Of a DNA stretch of 46,824 bases, positions 7,888-16,180 are shown one piece after another. Every line of letters starts with the position of its first letter. Position 1 is the stretch's first letter. The DNA lies in NCBI GenBank assembly GCA_900766975.1, contig CAAFXO010000061.1, positions 1-46,824 of the forward strand, in the 5' to 3' direction. This DNA comes from Bacteroidales bacterium. Its GTDB lineage: Bacteria; Bacteroidota; Bacteroidia; Bacteroidales; Muribaculaceae. The notes beneath the pieces were generated by a model that did no database searches, was not told where the DNA came from, and worked only from the letters and a program-made list of their open reading frames with translations. A program made the translations under genes and the position numbers.

Positions 7888-9498
7888 CTACTTCAAAATC
7901 TTGTCATATTCAGGCGACTCGATGATGCGAAGTGCCTCTTTGAAGATCGGGTCATACTGATTGTAGACCTTGAAATAGGTGGCTTGGCTGTAGGTGTCGC
8001 GGCCGATGAGTCCCTTGACTATCATCGACACCAATTCTTCACTCCTCTTTGCCTCCTCTTCATTGCGCTCCACACCCTCTTTCTCTGCCAAGGCATAGAG
8101 CTCTTCGAGCATGGCGGGGGTCACCGCGAAACGCTCCACGAAGTCCATATCGCTCTTATACTGCTTGAGCAGATCCTTGCGATGCAATTCCACATATTTG
8201 ATGCAATATTGGTTGATCGCTCCCTTGGCGCTCATATCGCGATAGTAGTTGGAGAATTTGGTAGTGTCGAGGGGCACGAACACGTCGGGTGTGATGCCAC
8301 CGCCACCATAGATGGTGCGACCCTTCTTGAGGGTTGTTACCTTGAGTGAGTCGATATATTTGATTGAGTCGGCATGGATCAGTTCGCCGCTGTTGAGACG
8401 GTCCACGATGTCGTGATAATATGTCTCACCCTCTCCCTCAGTGTATGGACGCTGGATGTTGCGTCCCGAGGGGGTGAAATAGTGTGCTATCGAGAGCTTC
8501 ACCATCGACCCGTCGGGGAAGGGGAAGGGACGTTGCACCAATCCCTTGCCGAATGTGCGACGACCCACCAACACGCCTCGATCCCAATCCTGGATCGCTC
8601 CCGAGGTAATCTCCGATGCCGAAGCACTGTTCTGGTTGACCATCACCACGATACGGTTGCCATCCAAGAGGGGTTTCTTGTCGTAGGGCTTCGCATAATA
8701 GTCATAACGGGGGGATTTGCGCCCCTCGGTATAGACGCTGATCTGACCACGCTCCAAGATCTCGTTCAGGATGTCGGTGGCAGCGTTGATATAGCCTCCG
8801 CCATTGTCGGTGAGGTCGAAGATCAGATTCTGCATACCCGATTTCTTCAACTCATGGACAGCCTTGTAAAATTCGTTGAATGACTCGGCGCCGAAACGAT
8901 TCAGACGCACATAGCCGGTGGTTTTGTCGACCATATATGCCGCATCGATGCTGTAGATAGGTATCTCGGCGCGAGTGATACGGAAGTCGATCGTATCGCT
9001 CACTCCGGCGCTGCGTCGCAATATCTTAACATCGACTTTCGTTCCCTTCGGACCGCGAAGTCGCTTCATGATGTCGCTATTCTTCATCTTCACTCCGGCT
9101 ATGATCGTGTCGTTGACGCGGATGATGCGGTCGCCCGCCAGGATTCCTACTCGCTCCGACGGCCCTCCACCCACAGTCTCAATCACATAGAGTGTGTCTT
9201 TGAGCATATTGAATGTGATGCCGATGCCGCTGAAATTGCCCTGCAGGGGCTCGTTCATCTCGCGTGTCTCTTCGGCATTAAGATATGAGGAGTGCGGGTC
9301 GAGTTCTTCAAGCATGTGCTTGATGGCATCTTCACAGATCTTCTCTTCATTGACCGTGTCGACATAATATTCGGCTATCAGCCCCTCTACGACACGCAAC
9401 TTATTGCCGGGTGTGAAATTATTTTGTGCCGGCATCTGAAGTGCCATTACCCCCATAGCAGCCGCTATGGCTCCGATTGCATATATCAGTTTCTTCAT
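7888..9498 (-). CDS. S41 C-terminal processing peptidase
   Basis: A periplasmic or membrane-anchored serine protease of the CtpA/Prc type, 536 aa. The N-terminus is one hydrophobic segment (LIYAIGAIAAAMGVMAL). A PDZ domain runs from about residue 80 to 175 (GIGITF, then GILAGDRIIRVND). The catalytic Ser293 and Lys318 are visible in NQNSASASEITSGA and RTFGKGLVQ, with the 25-residue spacing seen in E. coli Prc. These enzymes cut proteins near their C-termini in cell-envelope quality control or maturation. The gene follows coaD by 41 bp in the minus-strand run from parE. The family is certain; the substrate is not known. Confidence 0.95.
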   Translation of the reverse strand: MKKLIYAIGAIAAAMGVMALQMPAQNNFTPGNKLRVVEGLIAEYYVDTVNEEKICEDAIKHMLEELDPHSSYLNAEETREMNEPLQGNFSGIGITFNMLKDTLYVIETVGGGPSERVGILAGDRIIRVNDTIIAGVKMKNSDIMKRLRGPKGTKVDVKILRRSAGVSDTIDFRITRAEIPIYSIDAAYMVDKTTGYVRLNRFGAESFNEFYKAVHELKKSGMQNLIFDLTDNGGGYINAATDILNEILERGQISVYTEGRKSPRYDYYAKPYDKKPLLDGNRIVVMVNQNSASASEITSGAIQDWDRGVLVGRRTFGKGLVQRPFPFPDGSMVKLSIAHYFTPSGRNIQRPYTEGEGETYYHDIVDRLNSGELIHADSIKYIDSLKVTTLKKGRTIYGGGGITPDVFVPLDTTKFSNYYRDMSAKGAINQYCIKYVELHRKDLLKQYKSDMDFVERFAVTPAMLEELYALAEKEGVERNEEEAKRSEELVSMIVKGLIGRDTYSQATYFKVYNQYDPIFKEALRIIESPEYDKILK

Positions 9499-9539
9499 TC
9501 TCTTAGTGTTTATGAATGTTTGTCCGGTTTGGTTTGTGA

Positions 9540-10004
9540 CTATTTATCAGATTGTTTGCTTGCTATAAATTCTTTCGCATCTCTGCCATTGGCTTGCAGT
9601 TCGCGCACCATGCTCGAGGAGACGAATCCCAGCTCCGGCAGGGAGGGCATCAGCAGTGTCTCCACCCCCGAGATGCGTAGGTTGATCTCCGCCAAGTTGC
9701 GCTCATATTCGAAGTCTGCACTGTTCCTCACCCCTCTCACCATATAGACCGCACCACATGCTCGGGCGAAGTCAACGGTAAGTCCGCTATATTTCGCCAC
9801 TTCGACGCGAGGCTCTTCGCGATACACCTCGCGAATATCGGCGAGTCTCCGCTCTAAATCCATGTCGGGCTTGTCGGGGTTGTGTCCCATGCCGATCACC
9901 ACACTCTCACCCATGGCAAGCAGACGATCCACTATCGATTTATGCCCTATCGTGAAGGGATCGAACGTGCCCGCAAAGAGCACTTTCCTATAGTTCCGTG
10001 TCAT
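9540..10004 (-). CDS. coaD: Phosphopantetheine adenylyltransferase
   Basis: Catalyses the fourth step of coenzyme A synthesis: 4'-phosphopantetheine plus ATP gives dephospho-CoA plus pyrophosphate. At 154 aa it has the usual length. The nucleotidyltransferase signature is GTFDPFTIGH, with the T/HxGH motif at 18-21, and the second signature is VSSSMVREL near 128. MVRGVRNSADFEYERNLA is also typical of CoaD. Its first 17 bp overlap the end of parE, suggesting coupled translation. Confidence 0.97.
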   Translation of the reverse strand: MTRNYRKVLFAGTFDPFTIGHKSIVDRLLAMGESVVIGMGHNPDKPDMDLERRLADIREVYREEPRVEVAKYSGLTVDFARACGAVYMVRGVRNSADFEYERNLAEINLRISGVETLLMPSLPELGFVSSSMVRELQANGRDAKEFIASKQSDK

Positions 10005-12021
10005 CTTCTATTACCAAATTGTTGATTATAAAGTTCTGTCGCTCCATCGTGTTTTTGCCCATGTAGAACTCCAACAGTTTGTCGGGAGCATCCTCTTTGC
10101 GAAGTTTTACGCGATCCAAACGGATGTCGGGTCCGATGAACTCGGCAAACTCCGCCGCGTTGATCTCACCAAGTCCTTTGAATCGGGTGATATCGGCATT
10201 GTTGCCAAGTCGCCCCAATACCTCTTGTCGCTCTTCGTCGCTATAGCAGTAGTAGGTCTCTTTAGGCCCTTCGCCGTTTTCCTCTTTCTTCGCCTTGCGG
10301 TTGGCATTGCTGCGTCTCACCACTCGCTTGTCTCTCACCCTAAAGAGTGGTGTCTGCAGGATATAGACATGTCCCTTCTTCACCAAGTCGGGGAAGAACA
10401 TCAGGAAGAAGGTGATGATCAGCAGGCGGATGTGCATGCCGTCGACATCGGCATCCGTGGCGATGATCACCTTGTTGTAGCGAAGCCCTTCGATGCCATC
10501 TTCGATGTTGAGCGCCGCCTGCAAGAGGTTGAACTCATCATTCTTATACACCACCTCTTGGGTCATGCCGTAGGAGTTCAGTGGCTTGCCTCGCAGGGAG
10601 AACACGGCTTGCGTCTCGGCGTTGCGCACCTTGGTGATGGTGCCCGATGCCGAGTCTCCCTCGGTGATGAAGATGGCGGTGTCTTCGCGAGGATCTTGCT
10701 CTAATTCACCATCGCGATTTCGCTTCAATTTGATCGTGTCGTTATAGTGGATGCGACAGTCGCGTAGTTTGCGGTTGTGGAGACTTACCTTCTTGGCCTT
10801 CTCGCGTGCCAACTTGGCAATCCCTGCCATCGATTTGCGCTCTTTCTCCGACATCGCCACCTTCGCCAGCATCGCTTCTGCCACATCGGTGTGCTTGTGG
10901 AGATAGTCGTCAAGCTCCTTCTTGATGAAGTCGCCGATAAACTTGTTGACTGTCAGCGGACTGTCGGGTGCCACCTCTTTGCTGCCCAGTTTCGTCTTCG
11001 TCTGAGACTCGAACACAGGCTCCTGGATGCGGACACTCACTGCCGCCACCATGCCATTGCGGATGTCGGAAAATTCATACCCTTTGCCCGAAAATTCCTT
11101 GATGGTGCGACTCACATGCTCTCTGAATGCCGAGAGGTGTGTACCACCCTGGGTGGTGTGCTGACCATTGACGAAGGAGTAATATTCCTCTCCATTCTGG
11201 TCGGTGTGGGTCAGCACTATCTCGATATCCTCTCCCTTGAGATGGATGATAGGGTAGAGCGGTGTAGCGGTCAACTTATCCTTGAGCAGGTCGAGAAGAC
11301 CATGGCGCGACAGATATCGCTTCCCGTTCAGATAGATCTGCAAACCGGAGTTGAGATAGGTGTAGTGTTCCACCATCGTCTCCACCGTCTCGAAGTTGAA
11401 GTGGTAGTTCTGGAAGAGGGTGTTGTCGGGCTTGAATTTCACGAATGTGCCGTTGGGCTCTTTGGTGTTCTCTTCTTCGGTTTGGCTGATAAATTCACCC
11501 TTCTGAAATTCCACCACCACACGCTTGCCATCGCGCACCGAGGCGACGATACATGTGTCGGACAGGGCATTGACTGCCTTCAGACCCACGCCATTCAGAC
11601 CCACGGATTTCTTGAAGTTCTTGTCGTCAAACTTACCACCGGTGTTGATCTCCGACGCCACATTCTTCACCTTGCCCAAGGGGATGCCTCGGCCATAGTC
11701 GCGCACACTCACCTCCCCATCGTCGCTGATGGTAATGTCGATGCGCTGACCCATGCCCATGTTAAATTCGTCGATAGAGTTGTCCACCACCTCTTTGATC
11801 AGTATGTAGATACCATCATCAGTGTGGCTGCCATCCCCCAACTTGCCGATATACATACCGGGACGCCGACGGATGTGCTCGTTCCAACTCAATGTCTGGA
11901 TCGAGTCGTCGGTATAACTGCCCGCCTCCGATTGCTGTATCGGCTCGACAGGCGCCTCTTTATCTATTGCTTCGTTCGTTACCTCCTCGGTGGGGTCTTG
12001 GCTGAATAAGTTGTCGCTCAT
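9988..12021 (-). CDS. parE: DNA topoisomerase IV subunit B
   Basis: ATPase and DNA-gate subunit of a type IIA topoisomerase, 677 aa. It has a GHKL ATPase domain (EVVDNSIDEFNMG, then GRGIPLGKVKN and GLNGVGLKAVNALS), a transducer domain and a Toprim domain with EGDSASG (Glu454) and the metal ligands in TDADVDGMHI, then GDITRFKGLGE-like NADITRFKGLGE near the C-terminus. The short length, with no insertion in the Toprim region, favours ParE over GyrB. The Asp/Glu-rich N-terminal tail of about 45 residues before the ATPase domain is not conserved in the family. It heads the minus-strand run and overlaps coaD. Confidence 0.92.
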   Translation of the reverse strand: MSDNLFSQDPTEEVTNEAIDKEAPVEPIQQSEAGSYTDDSIQTLSWNEHIRRRPGMYIGKLGDGSHTDDGIYILIKEVVDNSIDEFNMGMGQRIDITISDDGEVSVRDYGRGIPLGKVKNVASEINTGGKFDDKNFKKSVGLNGVGLKAVNALSDTCIVASVRDGKRVVVEFQKGEFISQTEEENTKEPNGTFVKFKPDNTLFQNYHFNFETVETMVEHYTYLNSGLQIYLNGKRYLSRHGLLDLLKDKLTATPLYPIIHLKGEDIEIVLTHTDQNGEEYYSFVNGQHTTQGGTHLSAFREHVSRTIKEFSGKGYEFSDIRNGMVAAVSVRIQEPVFESQTKTKLGSKEVAPDSPLTVNKFIGDFIKKELDDYLHKHTDVAEAMLAKVAMSEKERKSMAGIAKLAREKAKKVSLHNRKLRDCRIHYNDTIKLKRNRDGELEQDPREDTAIFITEGDSASGTITKVRNAETQAVFSLRGKPLNSYGMTQEVVYKNDEFNLLQAALNIEDGIEGLRYNKVIIATDADVDGMHIRLLIITFFLMFFPDLVKKGHVYILQTPLFRVRDKRVVRRSNANRKAKKEENGEGPKETYYCYSDEERQEVLGRLGNNADITRFKGLGEINAAEFAEFIGPDIRLDRVKLRKEDAPDKLLEFYMGKNTMERQNFIINNLVIEDDTEL

Positions 12022-12184
12022 GGAGTATTCGTGGAATTTTTACCTTGGTGATTGTGGCGATGATATTTTTTATAGAGGTTTATCTCAGCGATTTCATATC
12101 ATCACCAAAACGCAAATTTACGAAATTTCGGCGATATTTCGATTTTTTTTTGACGTTTTATGTTTTTCATCCCCTTTTTTTACA

Positions 12185-12192
12185 TATTTTTG
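12185..12192 (+). promoter_or_regulatory. -7 promoter box upstream of prmC
   Basis: TATTTTTG fits TAnnTTTG and lies 27 bp before the prmC start. No clear TTTG at -33 is visible, only a T-rich tract. The 198-bp gap between the divergent parE and prmC genes is AT-rich and must also carry the parE promoter, which I could not place. Confidence 0.45.
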
Positions 12193-12219
12193 TAAGATGA
12201 TTCTAATCTTTAGACCTCA

Positions 12220-13101
12220 ATGTATATTCTTGATCGCAGCAAGTGTGCTACTATCGGTGCCCTCCGTCGCCGGATCGAGGCCTATCTCACTCCCATCTAT
12301 GGCGAGTGGGAGGCTCGCTCTATGACTCGTCTCGCGTTCCATAACATAAAGGGGTGGGATAACACCACCTTAGTCATCAATGGCGATTGCCCTGCATCCG
12401 ACTATCTCGTCGAGAAGATGGATGACATACTCCATCGTCTCTCGGAGCATCAGCCGATACAGTATATCCTCGGCGAAGCACGCTTCTATGGCATGGATCT
12501 TTTAGTGAATCCATCTGTGCTTATACCACGCCCCGAAACTGCCGAACTTGTCGACTTGATCATCAAGCAAAATCCCGATCCCGACCTCCGAGTGCTCGAT
12601 GTCGGCACCGGTTCCGGAGCTATCGCCATCGCTCTGAAACGCAACCTCCGATTCCCCATCGTCGAGGCTCTCGATATCTCTGCCGACGCCCTTGATGTGG
12701 CGAGGAAAAATGCCCGGTCGCTTCGTGTCGATATCGATTTCCGTCAGGAGGATATCTTCAAATGTGAACTCCCTGAAAATTATTATGATATCATCGTCAG
12801 CAATCCCCCTTATATCCCCACATCCGAGCAGAAGGATATGGAGCGCAATGTCCTCGATTATGAACCCCATCTCGCTCTCTTCGTTCCCGACGATAACCCT
12901 CTGATCTATTACAGCCGTATCGCCTACCTCGCATTCTTTGCTCTCAAATCGGGTGGTAAGATATATTTCGAGATCAATCCTCGATTCGCCGACGATCTGA
13001 AGCGTATGCTCGAGTTTAACGGGTTCTTAGATGTCCGTATCTTTGATGATTCTCTGAAACGTCGTCGCTTTATCGCGGCTGAAACTCCCATACCTTATTG
13101 A
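12220..13101 (+). CDS. prmC: Peptide chain release factor N5-glutamine methyltransferase
   Basis: Methylates the Gln of the GGQ motif in release factors using S-adenosylmethionine. It is 293 aa. The N-terminal helical domain carries the QPIQYILGEARFYG segment and is followed by IPRPETAELVD. The SAM-binding loop is VLDVGTGSG (125-133) and the catalytic motif is NPPY at 195-198 (VSNPPYIP). It is the first gene of a plus-strand housekeeping run, divergent from parE. Confidence 0.96.
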   Translation: MYILDRSKCATIGALRRRIEAYLTPIYGEWEARSMTRLAFHNIKGWDNTTLVINGDCPASDYLVEKMDDILHRLSEHQPIQYILGEARFYGMDLLVNPSVLIPRPETAELVDLIIKQNPDPDLRVLDVGTGSGAIAIALKRNLRFPIVEALDISADALDVARKNARSLRVDIDFRQEDIFKCELPENYYDIIVSNPPYIPTSEQKDMERNVLDYEPHLALFVPDDNPLIYYSRIAYLAFFALKSGGKIYFEINPRFADDLKRMLEFNGFLDVRIFDDSLKRRRFIAAETPIPY

Positions 13102-13123
13102 GTATAGCACGTTCCCAAAATTT

Positions 13124-13141
13124 TTAAGGAACGCGCTCTAA
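13124..13141 (+). repeat. Dispersed 18-bp boundary motif, copy 3
   Basis: TTAAGGAACGCGCTCTAA, an exact match to the copy at 46667. It sits in the 60-bp gap between prmC and the recX gene, 20 bp before the recX start. Confidence 0.85.
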
Positions 13142-13161
13142 ACCTCTGACGTCCATTCGTT

Positions 13162-13635
13162 ATGCTGCCTAAGAAAGTATTATCTCGCGATCAGGCTTTG
13201 CTCCGCATGGCTGATCTTTGTGCTCGCTCGGAGCAGTGTCCTTACGATATCCGCCGCAAACTCCTGCTCAAGGGGATGGCGGCAGCGGATGTCGAGTCTG
13301 TCATCGCCGAACTCACCGATCGGGGGTTCCTCGATTCGGCTCGCTATGCAGGGTGCTTCGCTCGCGATAAGGTAAAGTTTGCCGCCTGGGGTCGTCTGAA
13401 GATTCGCGCTGCACTCGCCGCCAAACGAATCTCCTCTGCCGAGATAGCCGAGGCTCTCGATTCGATCGATCCCGAGGAGTATCTTGAGGCTCTGCAACGT
13501 GCCGCCCGTGCCAAGATCTCTTCTCTCGATCTCTCCCTGCGTGATGACCGCGCCAAACTCTTCCGCCATCTCTTGTCGCGTGGATTCGAACCTGATCCCG
13601 TAACACGTATCGTCAATGACCTCTCCCGATCTTAG
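13162..13635 (+). CDS. recX: RecX-family regulatory protein
   Basis: RecX proteins bind RecA filaments and modulate recombination. This one is 157 aa, typical of Bacteroidetes. It shows the three-helix repeat pattern: CPYDIRRKLLLKGM near residue 28, VIAELTDRGFLDSARYAGCFARDK (the best-conserved segment, about residues 47-70), GRLKIRAALAAKRIS, and the C-terminal repeat with HLLSRGFEPDPVTRIV. It lies between prmC and the comF-like gene, with a boundary motif on each side; the downstream one contains its TAG stop codon. Confidence 0.85.
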   Translation: MLPKKVLSRDQALLRMADLCARSEQCPYDIRRKLLLKGMAAADVESVIAELTDRGFLDSARYAGCFARDKVKFAAWGRLKIRAALAAKRISSAEIAEALDSIDPEEYLEALQRAARAKISSLDLSLRDDRAKLFRHLLSRGFEPDPVTRIVNDLSRS

Positions 13636-13646
13636 AGCGCTCTTAG
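13632..13646 (+). repeat. Dispersed boundary motif, copy 4 (shortened, palindromic)
   Basis: TTAGAGCGCTCTTAG is an inverted, shortened form of the motif; AGAGCGCTCT is a perfect 10-bp palindrome. It includes the TAG stop of recX (13633-13635) and ends 12 bp before the comF-like start. Confidence 0.6.
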
Positions 13647-13658
13647 AGCCATATAGTC

Positions 13659-14345
13659 ATGAAGTTGCCCGATCTCGTCTCTGATTTTATCTTTCCACGC
13701 TATTGCCATGTATGCGGTGTCAAGTTGGCTGCCGATGAGAGATATGTCTGCCCCTCTTGCCTCTCGCAAATGCCTCGCACTCACTTCCATCGCACTCCCG
13801 ACAATGCTATGGAGCGTCGCTTTATGGGGCTTTTCCCATATCGCCAAGCCTCGGGCCATTTCTTCTATTCGCGCGATGCCGCCATCGCCACACTGATGCA
13901 CGACCTGAAGTATCACCGATTCCGCGGCCTCGCTCGTTTCCTCGGTGAGGTGGTCGGCACCGAATTGTTCCCTACCGGCTTTTTGAGCGATATCGATCTT
14001 ATCCTCCCAATCCCGATGCATTTCCTCAAGCAGGCACGGCGTGGCTATAACCAGACTGTAGAGATAGCACGCGGCATCTCCGCAGTCACCGACATACCGG
14101 TGGCATCCAACCTCCGTGCCGTGCGTGGTCACCGCACCCAAACACTACTCTCGCTCGAGGAACGAGTCAAGAACACCGAGGGTATCTTCCGACTCCGTAA
14201 TCCCGAGGAGATCGATGGCAAAAATGTGCTGATCCTCGACGATGTCTGCACCACCGGCACCACCCTCGCCACTGCCGCCATTACCATCCATAATGCCGCC
14301 CCCAACTCAGCTATTACCCTCCTCACACTCGGCGTAACTTTCTAA
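13659..14345 (+). CDS. ComF-family phosphoribosyltransferase-like protein
   Basis: A 228-aa protein of the ComF/GntX family. An N-terminal zinc finger has Cys16, Cys19, Cys31 and Cys34 (YCHVCG, YVCPSC), and a C-terminal type I phosphoribosyltransferase fold carries the PRPP loop ILDDVCTTGTTL at about 192-203. The RRGYNQTVEIARGIS segment is the usual ComF signature (RGFNQ). In other bacteria ComF is tied to uptake of single-stranded DNA or recombination, but in Bacteroidetes its role is unproven. Its TAA stop lies inside boundary motif copy 5. It sits between recX and pyrE. Confidence 0.9.
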   Translation: MKLPDLVSDFIFPRYCHVCGVKLAADERYVCPSCLSQMPRTHFHRTPDNAMERRFMGLFPYRQASGHFFYSRDAAIATLMHDLKYHRFRGLARFLGEVVGTELFPTGFLSDIDLILPIPMHFLKQARRGYNQTVEIARGISAVTDIPVASNLRAVRGHRTQTLLSLEERVKNTEGIFRLRNPEEIDGKNVLILDDVCTTGTTLATAAITIHNAAPNSAITLLTLGVTF

Positions 14346-14358
14346 GAACGCGCTCTAA
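14343..14358 (+). repeat. Dispersed boundary motif, copy 5
   Basis: TAAGAACGCGCTCTAA, the consensus with one G missing. The first TAA is the stop codon of the comF-like gene. It is followed by an AT-rich spacer leading to pyrE. Confidence 0.75.
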
Positions 14359-14430
14359 GATAAATTGCCTTTTTTTACCTTTTTTATCATTTTTATTGGC
14401 ATTTAGTCTATAAAACTCGCTTTTTTTCAT

Positions 14431-14438
14431 TAATTTTG
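14431..14438 (+). promoter_or_regulatory. -7 promoter box upstream of pyrE
   Basis: TAATTTTG matches TAnnTTTG and is 76 bp before the pyrE start. The 169-bp gap before pyrE is T-rich and shows no convincing -33 element or pyrimidine-type attenuator hairpin. Confidence 0.45.
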
Positions 14439-14514
14439 CATTTTAATGTGTAGTAGGCACTTTTTTTGTGCCGCTACCTCTTTTTTGCTTAACCTTTTTA
14501 TCATTAGTTGTTTT

Positions 14515-15150
14515 ATGAAAAAACCGGATCGACTTCTCGCTGACAAATTGCTCGAAATCAGTGCCGTAAAATTCCAGCCGGAACTCCCGTTCGTTTGGGG
14601 ATCGGGATGGAACTCTCCGATCTATAATGATGATCGTCGCATTTTGTCCTATGTTGACGTGCGTAATTTCTTAAAGGTCGAGATGTCGAGAGTTGTGCTC
14701 GAGGCTTTCCCCGATGTTGAGGTGATCGCCGCTGTCTCTACTGCTGCCATACCACTCGGTATGCTCGTGGCTGACGTCTTGTCTCTCCCCTTCGTTTATG
14801 TTCGATCCTCTCCCAAAGATCATGGTCTCGAGAACCTTATCGAGGGCGACCTTCAGATTAATAAGAAGGTGGTCATCGTCGAGGATATTGTTGCCACCGG
14901 CGGCGGTTCCCTCCGTGCCGCTGAGGTGATACGTGATAGCGCCTGCGAACTGCTCGGCGGAGTCTGCCTGCTCGATTATCAGTTCGCCGACACCGTCAAG
15001 CGTCTCGCTGACGCAGATATTAAAATGGTGGCGCTCTGCACTTACGCCACTCTCGTCGAGGCCGCTGTTGACTCCAAGAGCATCGACCCCGCCCAAGAAC
15101 CTACTCTCCGTGAGTGGCACAATGATCCCGCAAATTGGATCAACGATTAA
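14515..15150 (+). CDS. pyrE: Orotate phosphoribosyltransferase
   Basis: Joins orotate and PRPP to give orotidine monophosphate in de novo pyrimidine synthesis. The start at 14515 (MKKPDRLLADKLLEI) gives 211 aa, the normal length; the frame is open upstream to 14446, but that part is promoter-like sequence. The PRPP-binding loop is VVIVEDIVATGGGS with Glu123-Asp124, and the orotate-contacting loop KDHGLENLIEGD precedes it. The SRPBCC gene follows 37 bp downstream. Confidence 0.95.
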   Translation: MKKPDRLLADKLLEISAVKFQPELPFVWGSGWNSPIYNDDRRILSYVDVRNFLKVEMSRVVLEAFPDVEVIAAVSTAAIPLGMLVADVLSLPFVYVRSSPKDHGLENLIEGDLQINKKVVIVEDIVATGGGSLRAAEVIRDSACELLGGVCLLDYQFADTVKRLADADIKMVALCTYATLVEAAVDSKSIDPAQEPTLREWHNDPANWIND

Positions 15151-15152
15151 TC

Positions 15153-15181
15153 CCTAACCCGTAACCACCTAACCCGTAACC
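15153..15181 (+). repeat. Short tandem repeat before the SRPBCC gene
   Basis: Two copies of CCTAACCCGTAACC separated by one base, ending 6 bp before the start at 15188. It belongs to the TAACC-type repeats found just before several start codons in this window. Confidence 0.7.
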
Positions 15182-15187
15182 CAAACA

Positions 15188-15625
15188 ATGGCTACATATA
15201 AAAGTGATAAAACCGGCATCCCCTATTCTGCTGAGGTTGTGTTCAATAAGCTCTCTAACCTCGAGGGCCTCGGCGATCTTATCGCCAATGTCCCAGATGA
15301 TAAAATCCCTGAGCAGCAACGCGAAATGCTCAAGCAGGTGTCGGTCTCTGCTGACTCGATCAGCTTCCCTGCAGGCCCCGCCGGCAATCTGACTCTCCAA
15401 CTCGATCAGGTGAAGTCTCCTACTCTCATCTCCCTCAAAGGTGTCGGCGCCCCGGTGCCTATGTCCCTCTCTATGAATATCATCCCGGTAAATGATGGCG
15501 CTTGCGAGTTCTTCGTCCAAATCGATATCCAGATCCCGATGATGCTCAAGCCAATGGTCAAAGGCCCTCTCCAGTCGATGGTCGACCAGTTCGCTAACAT
15601 GATTCGTCAGATTCCTTTCGCTTGA
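15188..15625 (+). CDS. SRPBCC (START-like) domain protein
   Basis: A 145-aa cytoplasmic protein with no signal peptide. The pattern of long strands around a helix (VVFNKLSNLEGLGDLI, VSADSISFPA, LTLQLDQV, C-terminal helix KGPLQSMVDQFANMI) fits a small helix-grip SRPBCC protein. Members bind hydrophobic ligands, but no ligand can be read from the sequence. The last strand and long C-terminal helix KPMVKGPLQSMVDQFA are the most recognisable parts. It lies between pyrE and a lipoprotein gene, with its TGA stop overlapping the next ATG by one base (TGATG). Confidence 0.7.
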   Translation: MATYKSDKTGIPYSAEVVFNKLSNLEGLGDLIANVPDDKIPEQQREMLKQVSVSADSISFPAGPAGNLTLQLDQVKSPTLISLKGVGAPVPMSLSMNIIPVNDGACEFFVQIDIQIPMMLKPMVKGPLQSMVDQFANMIRQIPFA

Positions 15626-16158
15626 TGTCTCGCAAAGCATCCATATTCTGCCGTTCGCTCGTGCTGTCGCTCGTGGCCGGATTGCTCTTGAATAGTTGCA
15701 ATTCGGTCAATGATGATGTGATACCATCAATCCCGGTATATCTCAATCTCACCTCCGCCAGCCTTTGGAATACGTATGGTGTTGCCGGCTATGGTGATTA
15801 TCGCATTTTTGTCAAGGAGCTGAGGCAACCCTCCAATTTCGCATATACCGAGCAGACCTCTACCGGTTATGGCGGTGTGCTCTTGATCAATGGAACCAAC
15901 CCCTTCACTCTCGAGGCGGGGGTGCCGGTGGCTTACGATCTGGCTTGCCCCGTGGAGCGACGTGCCGATGTGAGACTCTCGATGCAGAAGTCGGATCTGT
16001 TCCCCATCGCCGTCTGCCCTGTCTGCGGATCGAAGTATGATGTCGTGGAGCGGGGTGGTAGCCCTATAGAGGGTCCGGCTCTCGCCGACAAGTTGGGACT
16101 CCGACGTTTCGAATGCCGTGAGGGTGCGTACGGCGGTTATCTGATCTTTAATTATTGA
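15625..16158 (+). CDS. Lipoprotein with a Rieske-like fold and altered ligands
   Basis: A 177-aa exported lipoprotein with the lipobox LLLNSC near residue 25. The second half resembles a Rieske domain: DLACPVERRADVRL where CPH is expected, then VCPVCGSKYDVVERGGSPIEGPA where a Rieske has CxxHGSxFD followed by GP. The two canonical His ligands are thus absent: one position is Val-Glu and the other is Cys. Whether it binds a metal through Cys residues or is a dead fold cannot be told from sequence. The ATG at 15625 is used, since 15622 is only TTG. It overlaps the SRPBCC gene by one base and is 22 bp from the LysE-fusion gene. Confidence 0.7.
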   Translation: MSRKASIFCRSLVLSLVAGLLLNSCNSVNDDVIPSIPVYLNLTSASLWNTYGVAGYGDYRIFVKELRQPSNFAYTEQTSTGYGGVLLINGTNPFTLEAGVPVAYDLACPVERRADVRLSMQKSDLFPIAVCPVCGSKYDVVERGGSPIEGPALADKLGLRRFECREGAYGGYLIFNY

Positions 16159-16180
16159 CCATTTCCTCAATTCTCTTGAC

